From Halichoerus grypus (Eukaryota > Chordata > Mammalia > Carnivora > Phocidae), in NCBI RefSeq assembly GCF_964656455.1, contig NC_135724.1:9353466-9417465 (forward strand): 64,000 bases of DNA, read 5' to 3'. The number at the start of each line of letters is the position of its first letter. Within the stretch, counting starts at the first letter, position 1. Below the pieces are notes generated by a model. The model was not told where the DNA came from, made no database searches, and was given only the letters and a program-made list of their open reading frames with translations. Positions 1-9,249 of this stretch are shown one piece after another. A program made the position numbers and the translations under genes.

Positions 1-177
1 GTTTTTAATATTTTTGAATAGACAGTGTTTTGTTCAGTAGTGTTTTATGTATCACTCGTCTGTGATTATCTTTATTTTTAAGGAGTTTTTGAATGAACAG
101 AGTTTTGTTTTAATATAATGGAATTAAATTTAACAATATTTTTCTTTATTTTGAATTTACTCATTAACAACCTCTTC
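1..177 (-). mobile_element. Ancient L1 (ORF2 3' part), left piece
   Basis: Diverged reverse-strand L1 ORF2 sequence. The run near 95-160 resembles the antisense of the C-terminal ORF2 region of old mammalian L1s. It appears to continue at 716 after a younger L1 tail, so both pieces are probably one element. No frame is intact. The assignment rests on remembered L1 similarity and is weak for the first 90 bases. Confidence 0.4.
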
Positions 178-204
178 TCTAAGGGAAGCAAATCATAAAA
201 GACT

Positions 205-482
205 TTTTTTTTAAGATTTTACTTTTTTTTAAGATTTTTTATTTTATTATTTATTTGACAGAGAGACAGTGAGAGAGGGAACACAAGCAGGGGAAGTGGG
301 AGAGAGAGAAGCAGGCTTCCTGCCGAGCGGGGAGCCCGATGTGGGGCTCGATGCAGAGAGCCTGATGCAGGGCTCCATGCGGGGCTTGATGCGGGGCTCC
401 ATGCAGGGCTCGACCCCAGGACCATGGGATCATGACCTGAGCTGAAGGCAGACGCTTAATGACTGAGTCACCCAGGCGCCCC
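205..482 (-). mobile_element. CAN-SINE with internal 12-bp tandem expansion
   Basis: Carnivore tRNA-Lys-derived SINE on the minus strand: head at 482 (GGGGCGCCTGGGTGAC), tail at the T-rich start. It carries the expected A-box-like and B-box-like Pol III promoter remnants in the tRNA part. A perfect 8-bp TSD, AAAAGACT, lies at 197-204 and 483-490. It is longer than its relatives (about 278 against about 200 bp) because the tRNA-unrelated part holds about six copies of a 12-bp unit at 337-410 where the others have one. Confidence 0.95.
337..410. repeat. Minisatellite inside the SINE, ~6 x 12 bp
   Basis: Tandem units of the form CGATGCGGGGCT, with variants starting CC, TG or CTG and two 13-bp units. 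All other CAN-SINE copies in the window have a single such unit before GATCCCAGGACC. Confidence 0.9.
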
Positions 483-1717
483 AAAAGACTCTTAACTATA
501 GAGAGCAAACAGGGTTGCTGGAGGAGAGGTAAGCAGGGGATGGGCTAAATGAGTGATGGGGATTAAGGAGGGCACTTGTGTTGAGCACTGGATGTTGTAT
601 GTGAGTGATGAATCATTAAATTCTACTCCCGAAACCAATATTACACTATATGTTAACTAACTAGAATTTGAATAAAAAATTGAAAAAAAGGAAAAAAAGA
701 ATATTAAAAAAAGAAACTCTATTTTGTCATAAAGACAAGCATACAATAATAGAATTGAAATTGACTGTGTGGAGTGTGAGATAACAATCCAGCGCTTCCT
801 CATATGTCTTAACAAATTGACTCACCTTGTTTTCCCACCCATCTGCAATGCCTCTTTCTCATATTTCATTCAAGTATCTATACATGCATATAATGGTCTA
901 CTTTGATGCCCTTTATTGTTTCTGTTTGTCTATTTACTTACCCCTGCACAAATCAATGCTTTGATTAGCATAGTTCTACAATGAGTCTTGATATCTATTC
1001 TTGATATCATGTAGCATTAAATTCTCTTCAAATTGTCTTTGGTATTTTGAGTTCTTTGCTCTCTCATATAAATTTAAAGATCAACTTACTGAATTCCACT
1101 AAAACACAACAAAAGAAAAAAAATCTCCCTAGTAGGGTTTTGATTGAAAATCTATTAACTTGAGAAGCAATGAAGTTTGTGTGCTTGTGTTAAACCTTTG
1201 TCTGCACTTAGATACATTTAAAAATGTGTTTCAGTAGTTCTAAATCTTTTTGTTATATTTATTCATATGAACTTTATTAATTTTAAGTAGTTGCATTTTT
1301 TTTATATTTGTTTTATATTGATTTTTGCGTATGGATATATACAGTGTCCTCACTGTACTATCTTATTATTTTCAATTATATGTCTGTATATCTTCTTTAG
1401 TTTTCTGTCAATGACCATATTTTATGTCATTAATTATTGCTCAATTGTAATTTCCTAATCTTGACATTCAAAATTTGTCGTTTATTCTCACTGTGAACCC
1501 TTGTGACATGAGCACACTTTTGCAGAGTAATTGTGATATCAGGTATTCAGGACTGATTACTGACTTTTAAGGTCAGTTTCTAACACAATACAATAAGCTA
1601 TGGTACAATGTAATTAAATACAATATTTGTATATGGTTTGGTAGAGGCTCTGTGTCAATTAAATAATGTTCTTGTGTTACTATTTTGCTATGAATGTTTT
1701 ATGTTTCTTTTTTTCTT

Positions 1718-1744
1718 TAGTATATGTGCTGCCCAAGCGAGCAC
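1718..1744 (-). pseudogene. 3'-truncated U6 snRNA retro-insertion (5' 27 nt)
   Basis: On the minus strand this reads as the 5' end of U6 snRNA, beginning GTGCTCGCTT and running to ACATATACTA. I see one mismatch to the mammalian U6 I remember, a C-to-G change at base 11. It is flanked by a perfect 19-bp direct repeat, TTATGTTTCTTTTTTTCTT, at 1699-1717 and 1745-1763. That marks it as a retrotransposed fragment and not chance similarity. It has no promoter and no rest of the RNA, so it is not functional. Two further U6 bases (AA) may overlap the left repeat as microhomology. Confidence 0.85.
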
Positions 1745-1938
1745 TTATGTTTCTTTTTTTCTTAATCATGACTTGGAGTGGAATTTTATTCAATTTTTTT
1801 CCCTGTAGTTATTATCATGGTCACAGGGATGTTCCTCCTTTATCCTATTACTATGTTGAATAATGCTAATAGACTTATTAATAATGAACCATCCTTAAAT
1901 TTATATGATTTTTGTCACTTATATCTTTATATATTTTT

Positions 1939-2131
1939 TAATATTTTTAAAATTTATTTGAGAAAGAGAGGTAGAGAGAGAGAGCGCACAAGTGGGGGGA
2001 GGGGCAGAGGGAGAGGGAGAAGCAGACTCCCTGCTGAGTAGGGAGCCTGATTCAGGGCTCCATCCCAGAACCCTGAGATCATGACCTGAGCTGAAGGCAG
2101 ACCCTTAACTGACTGAGTCACCCAGGTTCCC
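1939..2131 (-). mobile_element. CAN-SINE, older copy
   Basis: Minus-strand copy inserted in the ancient L1. The head at 2131 is mutated (GGGAACCTGGGTGACTC). The perfect 15-bp TSD TCTTTATATATTTTT lies at 1924-1938 and 2133-2147. Confidence 0.93.
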
Positions 2132-2519
2132 TTCTTTATATATTTTTAAAAATACAATTTACAAGATTCATTTATGATTATGATTATTATTTATTGGAAT
2201 TATGGCTTCTGAGTTATTGAATGAAATTAGCCTTTAACTTTCTTTCATTAGAATCTCTTTGTATGGTTTTCTTATTAATATTGTTTGAGACATAGAAGAG
2301 TTAGGAAGCATTCCCTTTTTATATTCAACTCTAGAATTTGTAATAGTTTTGATTTATCTTTTCCTTAAATGGTTAGTAGAATTTTCCTGTTTTATTATAC
2401 AGACCTAATGTGGTACATGATTATTTTAATTTTGGTAGATTTTACACTTCTGATTCAATTTATTTCTTTTTGAGTTATTTTTATTGAGTTAGATTTTTTT
2501 AATAATTTTTTTCACGTTG

Positions 2520-2676
2520 GAGTGCCTGGGTGGCTTAGTCAGTTAAACATCTGCCTTGACTCCGGTCATGATCCTGGGGCCCTGGGATTGAGCCCCATGT
2601 CAGACTCCCTGCAGCTATCCCTCTGCCCTCCCCTCAAACCCATGCTCTCTCTCAAATAAATAAATAATAATAATAA
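2520..2676 (+). mobile_element. CAN-SINE, diverged and shortened
   Basis: Plus-strand copy starting GAGTGCCTGGGTGGCTTAG. It is about 157 bp, shorter than its relatives because the pyrimidine-rich middle is partly deleted. The tail is (AAT)n. The possible TSD TTTTTCA is weak. It sits inside the ancient L1. Confidence 0.9.
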
Positions 2677-2900
2677 AGTGTTTTTCATGCCATCATAGGA
2701 TATGCACGTTTTGCCATAAATTTGATCATAAAATTATTGTTTTCATCTCCATTATTGTACCTGTACCCATTTTCTTCCTTAAAATGATTTTAGTGCCTTC
2801 ACTCTGGCTCTCTTTTCTAGAGATAAATCTTAAGGGGTATTTCAATTATATTTGTTTCAAAGAATCTCATTTTGGTTTTATGAATGCTGGTTTTATTGGA

Positions 2901-3780
2901 TTGTAAAGTAACTGAGTTTATTCTTTATCTATGGGAATATTCTAGGGCTTGTTTTAAGGTGTGTCCTTGCAGAAATAATATCTATCTATGTAAAAATGTA
3001 TAATTTTTGAATAATATATATTTTTAAGTCTATATTAATTATTCAATTCCATATAAAACTTTATAAAACTATAAAACTTTAGGTTTCCTGACTGGGCTTG
3101 TGTGTGTGTGTATGTGTTTAAACTTAACGTGCTTGAGGGTAGACACAGATTTTTTTTCCTTTTTATTAGAGCACAGATCTCATCAGAGTAATTCTCTTTT
3201 TAGTGATTAGATTTAGTCTCTCTTTTTACTAGAAAGGGAGCCCTCAAGGGTTTCTGGGTTATCTGGGCATTGGTTATATTGTAATGTGGGAATGTAATGC
3301 CTCATCTTCTGTCTTCTGGCAGACATTAAACCTCAAATTATAAGTTATAGAGATCAAGAAATTTCCAAAGATCAGCAGGAGAGTGAAAATATTCTCTATA
3401 TGTGGTTTTTGGCTTATTTTTTTTGGACTTCAGCTACTTCATATACTTTATTGTAACCTCCCCTGTTCATTTAAGAGAAATATTTTTGTATCTTCCCCAC
3501 ATTTGTGTGTCTTGTAGGAGAAGAATATTTATATCGAATTATTGACCACATTGCTAAAAATTATACTCATCCTACACTTAAATATTAGACTTTTTTTCCT
3601 TAGATAAATAAATACGAAATACCAAACATCATTAATGCTCAAAATTTACATTTCAACTAGCTATTCTAAAAAATAATGGGCATTATTCCCCAGTGTGTAC
3701 TTATTTTATTTTATTCTTTTATGACTTTTGCCTTCAGATAATGTTCTAATTTTCAACCAATCTGTGATTTTCAACTTTTT
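2901..3780. other. Unassigned AT-rich DNA
   Basis: No gene or repeat recognised apart from a short (GT)n tract at about 3101-3119. Part of it could be more of the ancient L1. Confidence 0.3.
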
Positions 3781-3997
3781 AAAAAAATATTTATTTATTT
3801 ATTTATTTTTGAGAAAGAGAGAGACAGAGTGGGTGAGCAAGGGGAGGGGCAGAGGGAGAGGGAGAGAGAGAATCCTCAAGCAGACTCCCCACTGAGCAAG
3901 GAGCACTACCTGGGGCTCGATCCCAGGACCCCGAGATCATGACCTGAGCCGAAATTAAGAGCCAGATGCTTAACTGACTGAGCCACCCAGGCACTCC
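3781..3997 (-). mobile_element. CAN-SINE
   Basis: Minus-strand copy of an older type, with GAATCCTCAAGCAGACTCCCC in the body and (ATTT)n in the tail. Head at 3997. The flanks TCAACTTTTT and TCAAATTTTC suggest a decayed TSD. Confidence 0.92.
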
Positions 3998-4548
3998 TCA
4001 AATTTTCATATTAAACTTTATACTTAAATTTAGATTCAGTTTATATCATTTAAGGTATTTTTGCTGCTTTAGTCTCAGCTTATTTATATTATGCAACACA
4101 CACACATACAGGCAAGCACACTCATTCAGGATTTCATTACACACACTACCAGGTTATGTAGCACAGTGATGTTTCTGAGAATTTGATAGCCTGTCATCCA
4201 ACTGGTTCATTTTGTGTTATACACTTACCGCATATGTTTGTAGCATTACTTCTATTTTAAATTAGTTTATAATTGAAGCTTTTATGCATATGCCATTCTA
4301 CTTTAAATGCCAGAAATACTCAGAACACCGAACTCCCATGGCCTAGAGCTGTCATGTTTTATATGATTAAAGATAGTTGTTATATGTAACTTCTGTTTAT
4401 TAACCTTTCATCCATGCAGATTTTCAGTTTTTTGGGGAGTCTGGAGTTTGATCATGTCTTATATATTTTCATCGTCGCAAGTACAATAGAATATTTTCAT
4501 TATAAACTGGCTTATACATGATATTAGAAAATTCCTAAATTTGCATCC

Positions 4549-4743
4549 TTTTTTTTTTTAAGATTTTATTTATTTGACAGAGAGAGACACAGCGAGAGAG
4601 GAAACACAAGCAGGGGGAGTGGGAGAGGGAGAAGCAGGCTTCCCGCCGAGCAGGGAGCCCGATGCGGGGCTCGATCCCAGGACCCTGAGATCATGACCTG
4701 AGCCGAAGGCAGACGCTTAACGACTGAGCCACCCAGGTGCCCC
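4549..4743 (-). mobile_element. CAN-SINE, fresh copy
   Basis: Minus-strand copy close to the arctoid consensus (ACACAGCGAGAGAGGAAAC, then CTTCCCGCCGAGCAGGG). Flanks GCATCC and ACATCC suggest an imperfect short TSD. Confidence 0.95.
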
Positions 4744-4959
4744 ACATCCATTTTTTTTTGATTCATGCCAAGTTTTCTTCTTACGTATATCTATAATTAT
4801 CAGTGTGAAACTCGCCCTATCTACTAACAGATTTACTTTTCTGAAATAATACATTATTCAGTTAAAACTTCATACCTATTTCCAACTTTTTGGTGAGAGT
4901 TCAGATTTACTCACATACTGATTTGATATCAGGCTCTGCTTTCTTTATTATTACTCCAG

Positions 4960-5130
4960 GAGTTTTCAAACTTTATAATGCTCAAGATACCTGAGTTGTT
5001 TAAAAATACCAACTGTAGCTCTATCACCAAAGATGCTGCCTCAGTATGCCTGAAGTGTGGCATTTCTCCATTTTTAATAAACATTGAGATTTTTCAGCTG
5101 CTGATTTCTCATGCTAACACAGCACTATAT
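4960..5130. mobile_element. Possible MER5/MER58-like hAT fragment
   Basis: The run CAGGAGTTTTCAAACTTTATAATG with later GCATTTCT and CTGCTGATT spacing resembles old hAT-Charlie non-autonomous elements. It is strongly diverged and the call is tentative. Confidence 0.3.
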
Positions 5131-5371
5131 GAAAATCGAGCAGAAATCCTATAGTGGGTAGGAATTTTAGTTGAAATTTAGCAAGGCTGCCAAAGCTGGT
5201 TAATGCAGGCAACATTGGAAAATCTCATTGAATAACCACCACTTGCTGGTAATTTATAAATCTGACATTTCTCTAACTTAATTTGAAATATTATAGATTA
5301 GCATAGACATAAGGAGGTCATATACTCATCTTGCTTAGCATTATTTTGTTTTCTCAATGATTATTCTCATG

Positions 5372-5577
5372 TTTTTATTTATTTTTTTAAAGATTTTATT
5401 TATTTATTTGACAGAAAGAGACACAGCGAGAGAGGGAACACAAGCAGGGGGAGTAGGAGAGGGAGAAGCAGGCTTCCCGCTGAGCAGGGAGCCCAATGCG
5501 GGGCTCGATCCCAGGACCCTGGGATCATGACCCAAGCTGAAGGCAGATGCTTAACGACTGAGCCACCCAGGCGCCCC
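5372..5577 (-). mobile_element. CAN-SINE, fresh copy
   Basis: Minus-strand copy with head GGGGCGCCTGGGTGGCTCAG at 5577. The perfect 12-bp TSD GATTATTCTCAT is at 5360-5371 and 5578-5589. Confidence 0.96.
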
Positions 5578-5966
5578 GATTATTCTCATTTAAACAACAA
5601 TATTGCAGGAATGAACTTCATAAAAGCAAATATAACTTTTAAAATATGCTAAAATTAAATATTTTGAATAAACATCTAACAGCGCTTAAAATAACCCATT
5701 TTAAAGGAATAGACACTTTATTGTTTTATTTTCAATATTTTTGAAAGTTGTCAATGTATACTTTAAATGATATAATTATAGACAATAAATTTGAATATAT
5801 GGAATCAACTCGCTTTCCTAAAAACTAAGATAAAGCCAAAATGACAAAAAAAAAAATCAATCTATTATGTAAAACAATCAGAGAATGAGCTCTAATAGTC
5901 TTCCACCTGAAAACTGTTACTTCCAAAATGGCTTTTCAGACTTCTCCCAAACTTCTTCTTTCCTCT

Positions 5967-6170
5967 CCTTTTTTTTTTTTTTTTTAAGATTTTATTTATT
6001 TATTTGAGAAAGAGAGAGAGAGAGCACAAGCAGGGGGAGCGGCAGAGGGAGAAGGAGAAGCAGACACCCTGCTGAGCAGGGAGCCTGATATGGGGCTCGA
6101 TCTCAGGACCCTGGGATCATGACCTGAGCCGAAGGCAAACACTTAACCGACTGAGCCACCCAGGAGCTCT
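5967..6170 (-). mobile_element. CAN-SINE
   Basis: Minus-strand copy with a 19-T tail. The head at about 6170 is altered to AGCTCCTGGGTGGCTCAG. The 11-bp TSD TTCTTTCCTCT is at 5956-5966 and 6172-6182. Confidence 0.94.
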
Positions 6171-6251
6171 TTTCTTTCCTCTTCTTAAATATACTATGGG
6201 AATTTGGAAGGAAATCACTTTATGCAGCCTATGCTGTGATTCTTTTAAAAG

Positions 6252-6650
6252 TGCTACTATAGACTGAATGTTTAGGTCCCTCCAAAATTTCACATGTTGA
6301 AATCTAATGCTCAATGTGATGATATTAGGAGGTGGAGCCTTTCTGAGGTGACTAGGTCATGAAGGTGGAGCCCCCATGAGGGGGATTAGTGTCCTAAAGA
6401 CCCCAGAGAGCTCCACCGTGAGGACACAGCCAAAAGACAACATCTATGGACCAAGAAGTGGGTCTCACCAGATACCCAATGTGCCCGTGCCTTGATCTGG
6501 GACTTCTCATCCTTCAGAACTGTGAAAAATACTACACTTGATCTTAGCCAAAAGGCCGAGAAATGAGAACTGTGAAAAATAAATTTATGTTATTAGCCAC
6601 CAGTCTATAGTATTCTGTTATTACTAATCCCAATTTAGTGCTAGTTCCAC
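6252..6650 (+). mobile_element. MLT1A-type MaLR solitary LTR
   Basis: Old ERVL-MaLR LTR. It starts TGCTACTATAGACTGAATG and has the characteristic blocks CAATGTGATGATATTAGGAGG, GTGGAGCCCCCATGAG, CCTTGATCTGGGACTTCTC and AACTGTGAAAAATAAATTT. The end near 6650 is eroded. No internal retroviral sequence flanks it. A U2 fragment is inserted near its 3' end (6531-6565). Confidence 0.85.
6531..6565 (-). pseudogene. 3'-truncated U2 snRNA retro-insertion (5' ~35 nt)
   Basis: The minus strand reads TTCTCGGCCTTTTGGCTAAG and continues to AAGTGTAGT, the 5' end of U2 snRNA. The first few U2 bases are altered. The direct repeat AGAACTGTGAAAAATA at 6516-6531 and 6566-6581 flanks it; its last A overlaps the fragment. 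The repeated sequence is native MLT1A LTR, so the fragment entered after the LTR. It lacks the rest of U2 and cannot be a working snRNA gene. Confidence 0.87.
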
Positions 6651-6718
6651 TGAAATACACAAGATTTTTACATTAATTAGATGTTAACCTATCAAGCTAT
6701 CCCACCTAATTTAATTGT

Positions 6719-6928
6719 TAAATTAATCTATTTATTTTATTTTATTTATTTAATTGACAGAGAGGGAGAGACATAGCGAGAGAGGGAACACAAGCAGGAG
6801 GAGTGGGAGAGGGAGAAGCAGGCTTCCCGTTGAGCAGAGAGCCCGATGTGGGGCTCGATCCCAGGACCCTGAGATCATGACCTGAGCCAAAGGCAGTCGC
6901 TTACCCAACTGAGCCACCCAGGTGCCCC
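6719..6928 (-). mobile_element. CAN-SINE
   Basis: Minus-strand copy with head GGGGCACCTGGGTGGCTCAG at 6928. The TSD TAATTGT is at 6712-6718 and 6929-6935. Confidence 0.94.
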
Positions 6929-6935
6929 TAATTGT

Positions 6936-8033
6936 AGTCTATTGAGTATGAAGATCTGTGGGTTCCAGGGCATTTTAGCTAATTAAAAGCAAACAAACAC
7001 ATCCAAAAAAAAAAAAACAACAACAACAACCCAAAAATCAAAACCGCATTCCTTTTCTTTGTTTTGATAACTGCACTCATTTTATTATGTTATAAAATTG
7101 ATCTTAAATGGATGTTAAGACATGTATACAAGCAAATTATAACATGTACCTAAAATATAGTGAGAATGTGTTTTTGTTGACAGAAATCAGTATTTCACAT
7201 GGTGCAACACTGAACCTATAGGGAGTTGCCGTCCTAGCTTGTAAGTCCTGCTTTTGTCTTCACATACTACAGTAAAAAGCATTTTAGGACTATAAATTAA
7301 TAGATTGTCATGACCCTCAGAATATGCCTGCAATACTTGTGTGTAATTGAGTTAAGCCAAATTCAAAGTCAGAAAACAATGTGTATGTATATTCCTGATC
7401 CTCTTGGCTCTCTCTGCCTGCCTTGCTGTCAGACTTAATTCTTTTCAATCATCCTCAGCTCACCTTATGTCTCAGGGAGAAAAAAAAAATGTGTAAAAAA
7501 ATATAATTCCATTTGGGCAAAGAAAAAAGAAAAAAGCCCTACAGTGATAACACCATCATGTTGATCTCCTGTCATGTGTGAATATCCTCTGTTGGCATTT
7601 ATAGTCGAGATCAGTGTTGGGAATAATAGACTTCAAATCTTTATAAATTAATCTCTGTGGAGTATTCCAAATTCCGCACTCTCAGGTTTGAAGCATAGGT
7701 TGGCACATCTATTCCTCCCTATGTTTGTAAAACTTAACATTAATTCAAACAATAGAAAGGCCCCAAATGGTCACATCTACATGTTTGCCATCCTACTTGC
7801 CTCTTGTCTGTGAAAGCACATCTTTACCTTAATGAGAGAATATATTTTTCCAGTAGCATGTTGCCTTGTGTATCTAGATGCAATCTCTACTGTAAATGGT
7901 GACAATGCACACATTTTGATCGACAAAATAAAATCTTATGTCTTACATATATTATATTAAAATTGGTAGTGCAAATAATTGAGGAAGTTAGTACCTAATT
8001 CTATATCTTTTTAAAAATTTTTTTCACATATGT
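6936..8033. other. Unassigned, apparently unique DNA
   Basis: AT-rich. An A-run followed by (CAA)n lies at about 7008-7031. No gene or repeat recognised. Confidence 0.4.
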
Positions 8034-8046
8034 TTATAAAAACTTT

Positions 8047-8249
8047 TAAAAAAGATTTTATTTATTTATTTGAGAGAGAGAGAGAGCACATGAGTGGGAG
8101 GGGCGGAGGGAGAGGGAGAGAGAATCTTAAGCAGACTCTGTGCTAAGCACGGAACCTGACATGGGGCTTGATCCCAGGACTCTGAGATCACCACCCAAGC
8201 CAAAATCAAGTGTTGGATGCTTAACTGACTGAGACACCAGGTGCCCCAC
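8047..8249 (-). mobile_element. CAN-SINE
   Basis: Minus-strand copy, somewhat diverged (CTGTGCTAAGCACGG in the body). Head GGGGCACCTGGTGTCTCAG. The 13-bp perfect TSD TTATAAAAACTTT is at 8034-8046 and 8250-8262. Confidence 0.93.
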
Positions 8250-8810
8250 TTATAAAAACTTTATAACAATGCAAATAGCCCTATATCTTTTAAATACTCC
8301 TGGAAATCCTAGTAGCAAAGTGATAAGAATGATAGAACTACAAGGAAATATAATTTAAAAAATTAGTTTTATTATATTTTATAGTTGTATTATTACTGTT
8401 ATTTATAAGACTATATTTCCTTAAGAATATAGAATATTGTTTTAAATTATAATTGATTAAATTAGGCTGTAAAAGTAGTTCCTTGATTAACAGAAAAAGT
8501 AATGTATAAAATGAGTTTATCTAATGTGCTTATCAGACCTCAAATCCCATGATCTTTAACCTTGCAATGCTGTTTCCTTGACTGCACTCTGGCCTGCTTT
8601 TCGTCTGTCAGATCAAGAGTAACCTATTCATTTTTCAGGTAGAATCATCTACTCCTTCAGCCAGTAAGAGAATTGGCAAAACTATGGAGTAAACATTTCT
8701 TCCTGATACTCACTACATTATAATACTACTTAGGGAATCAGCTAAAATTTGCATAAGATGTAGTGGTATATCATAACATATGCATCTTTTATTTTTTAAT
8801 ACATTTATTT

Positions 8811-9010
8811 ATTTATTTAATTTTGAAGATTTATTATTTGAGAGCATGAGCACGTGTGGGGGGAGGGGCAGAGGGAGCGAGAGAATCCTCAAGCAGACTG
8901 CCCACTGAGCTCTGAGCCTGACATGGGGCCGGATCCCAGGACCCTGAGATCATGACATGAGCCGAAATCAAGGGTCAGCTGCTTAACCTACTAAACTACC
9001 CAGGCACCCC
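8811..9010 (-). mobile_element. CAN-SINE, left member of a head-to-head pair
   Basis: Older minus-strand copy with head GGGGTGCCTGGGTAGTTTAG at 9010. It is flanked by AATACATTTATTT (from 8798) and AATAAATTTATTTT (from 9011), an imperfect TSD. Confidence 0.92.
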
Positions 9011-9028
9011 AATAAATTTATTTTATAT

Positions 9029-9230
9029 GGGCACCTGGGTGCCTCAGTCGGTTGAGCACCAGACTCTTGGTTTTGGCTCAGGTCATGATCTCAGGGTCAT
9101 GAGATCGAGCCCTGCTTCAGGCTCCTGGGCTCTGTGCTCAGCACACAGTCTGCTTAAGATTCTCTATCTCCCTCTCCCTCTGCCCCCTTCCCTCATGCTC
9201 TATCTACCTCTAAATAAACTCTTTAAAAAA
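9029..9230 (+). mobile_element. CAN-SINE, right member of a head-to-head pair
   Basis: Plus-strand copy whose head (GGGCACCTGGGTGCCTCAG) starts 18 bp after the head of the previous SINE. Its TSD is AATAAATTTATTTTATA at 9011-9027, with AATACATTTATTTTTATA after its A-tail. Three copies of the same target therefore frame the two SINEs. Confidence 0.93.
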
Positions 9231-9249
9231 ATACATTTATTTTTATAGA

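Larger units (their letters stand above)
178..715 (+). mobile_element. Young carnivore-type L1 3' end, split by a SINE
   Basis: A 5'-truncated L1 3' UTR. The left part (about 178-204) and the right part (483-715) read as one typical carnivore L1 tail when the SINE is removed: a run around AAGACTCTTAACTATAG, then GGGCACTTGTGTTGAGCACTGG, then CACTATATGTTAACTAACTAG, and an A-rich tail from about 667 to 713. It carries no coding sequence. The host is an ancient minus-strand L1. I could not identify a clear TSD for the L1 itself. Confidence 0.75.
716..2900 (-). mobile_element. Ancient L1 ORF2 relic, right piece, heavily interrupted
   Basis: Reverse-strand L1 ORF2. Recognisable antisense blocks run in the expected order: a GTGTGAGATAACAATCCAG-like block near 775, a CTGTTTGTCTATTTACTTACC-like block near 922, a TATTACTATGTTGAATAATG-like block near 1845, a GAGTTAGGAAGCATTCCC-like block near 2298 and a TCAAAGAATCTCATTTTGG-like block near 2857. 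It is interrupted by a U6 fragment (1718-1744) and two SINEs (1939-2131, 2520-2676). All frames are broken. The right boundary is uncertain. Confidence 0.65.

Noticed and set aside
3781..9230. Regularly spaced similar blocks suggesting a CRISPR-like or tandem array
   Set aside because: They are independent CAN-SINE insertions with different TSDs and both orientations; spacing is irregular.
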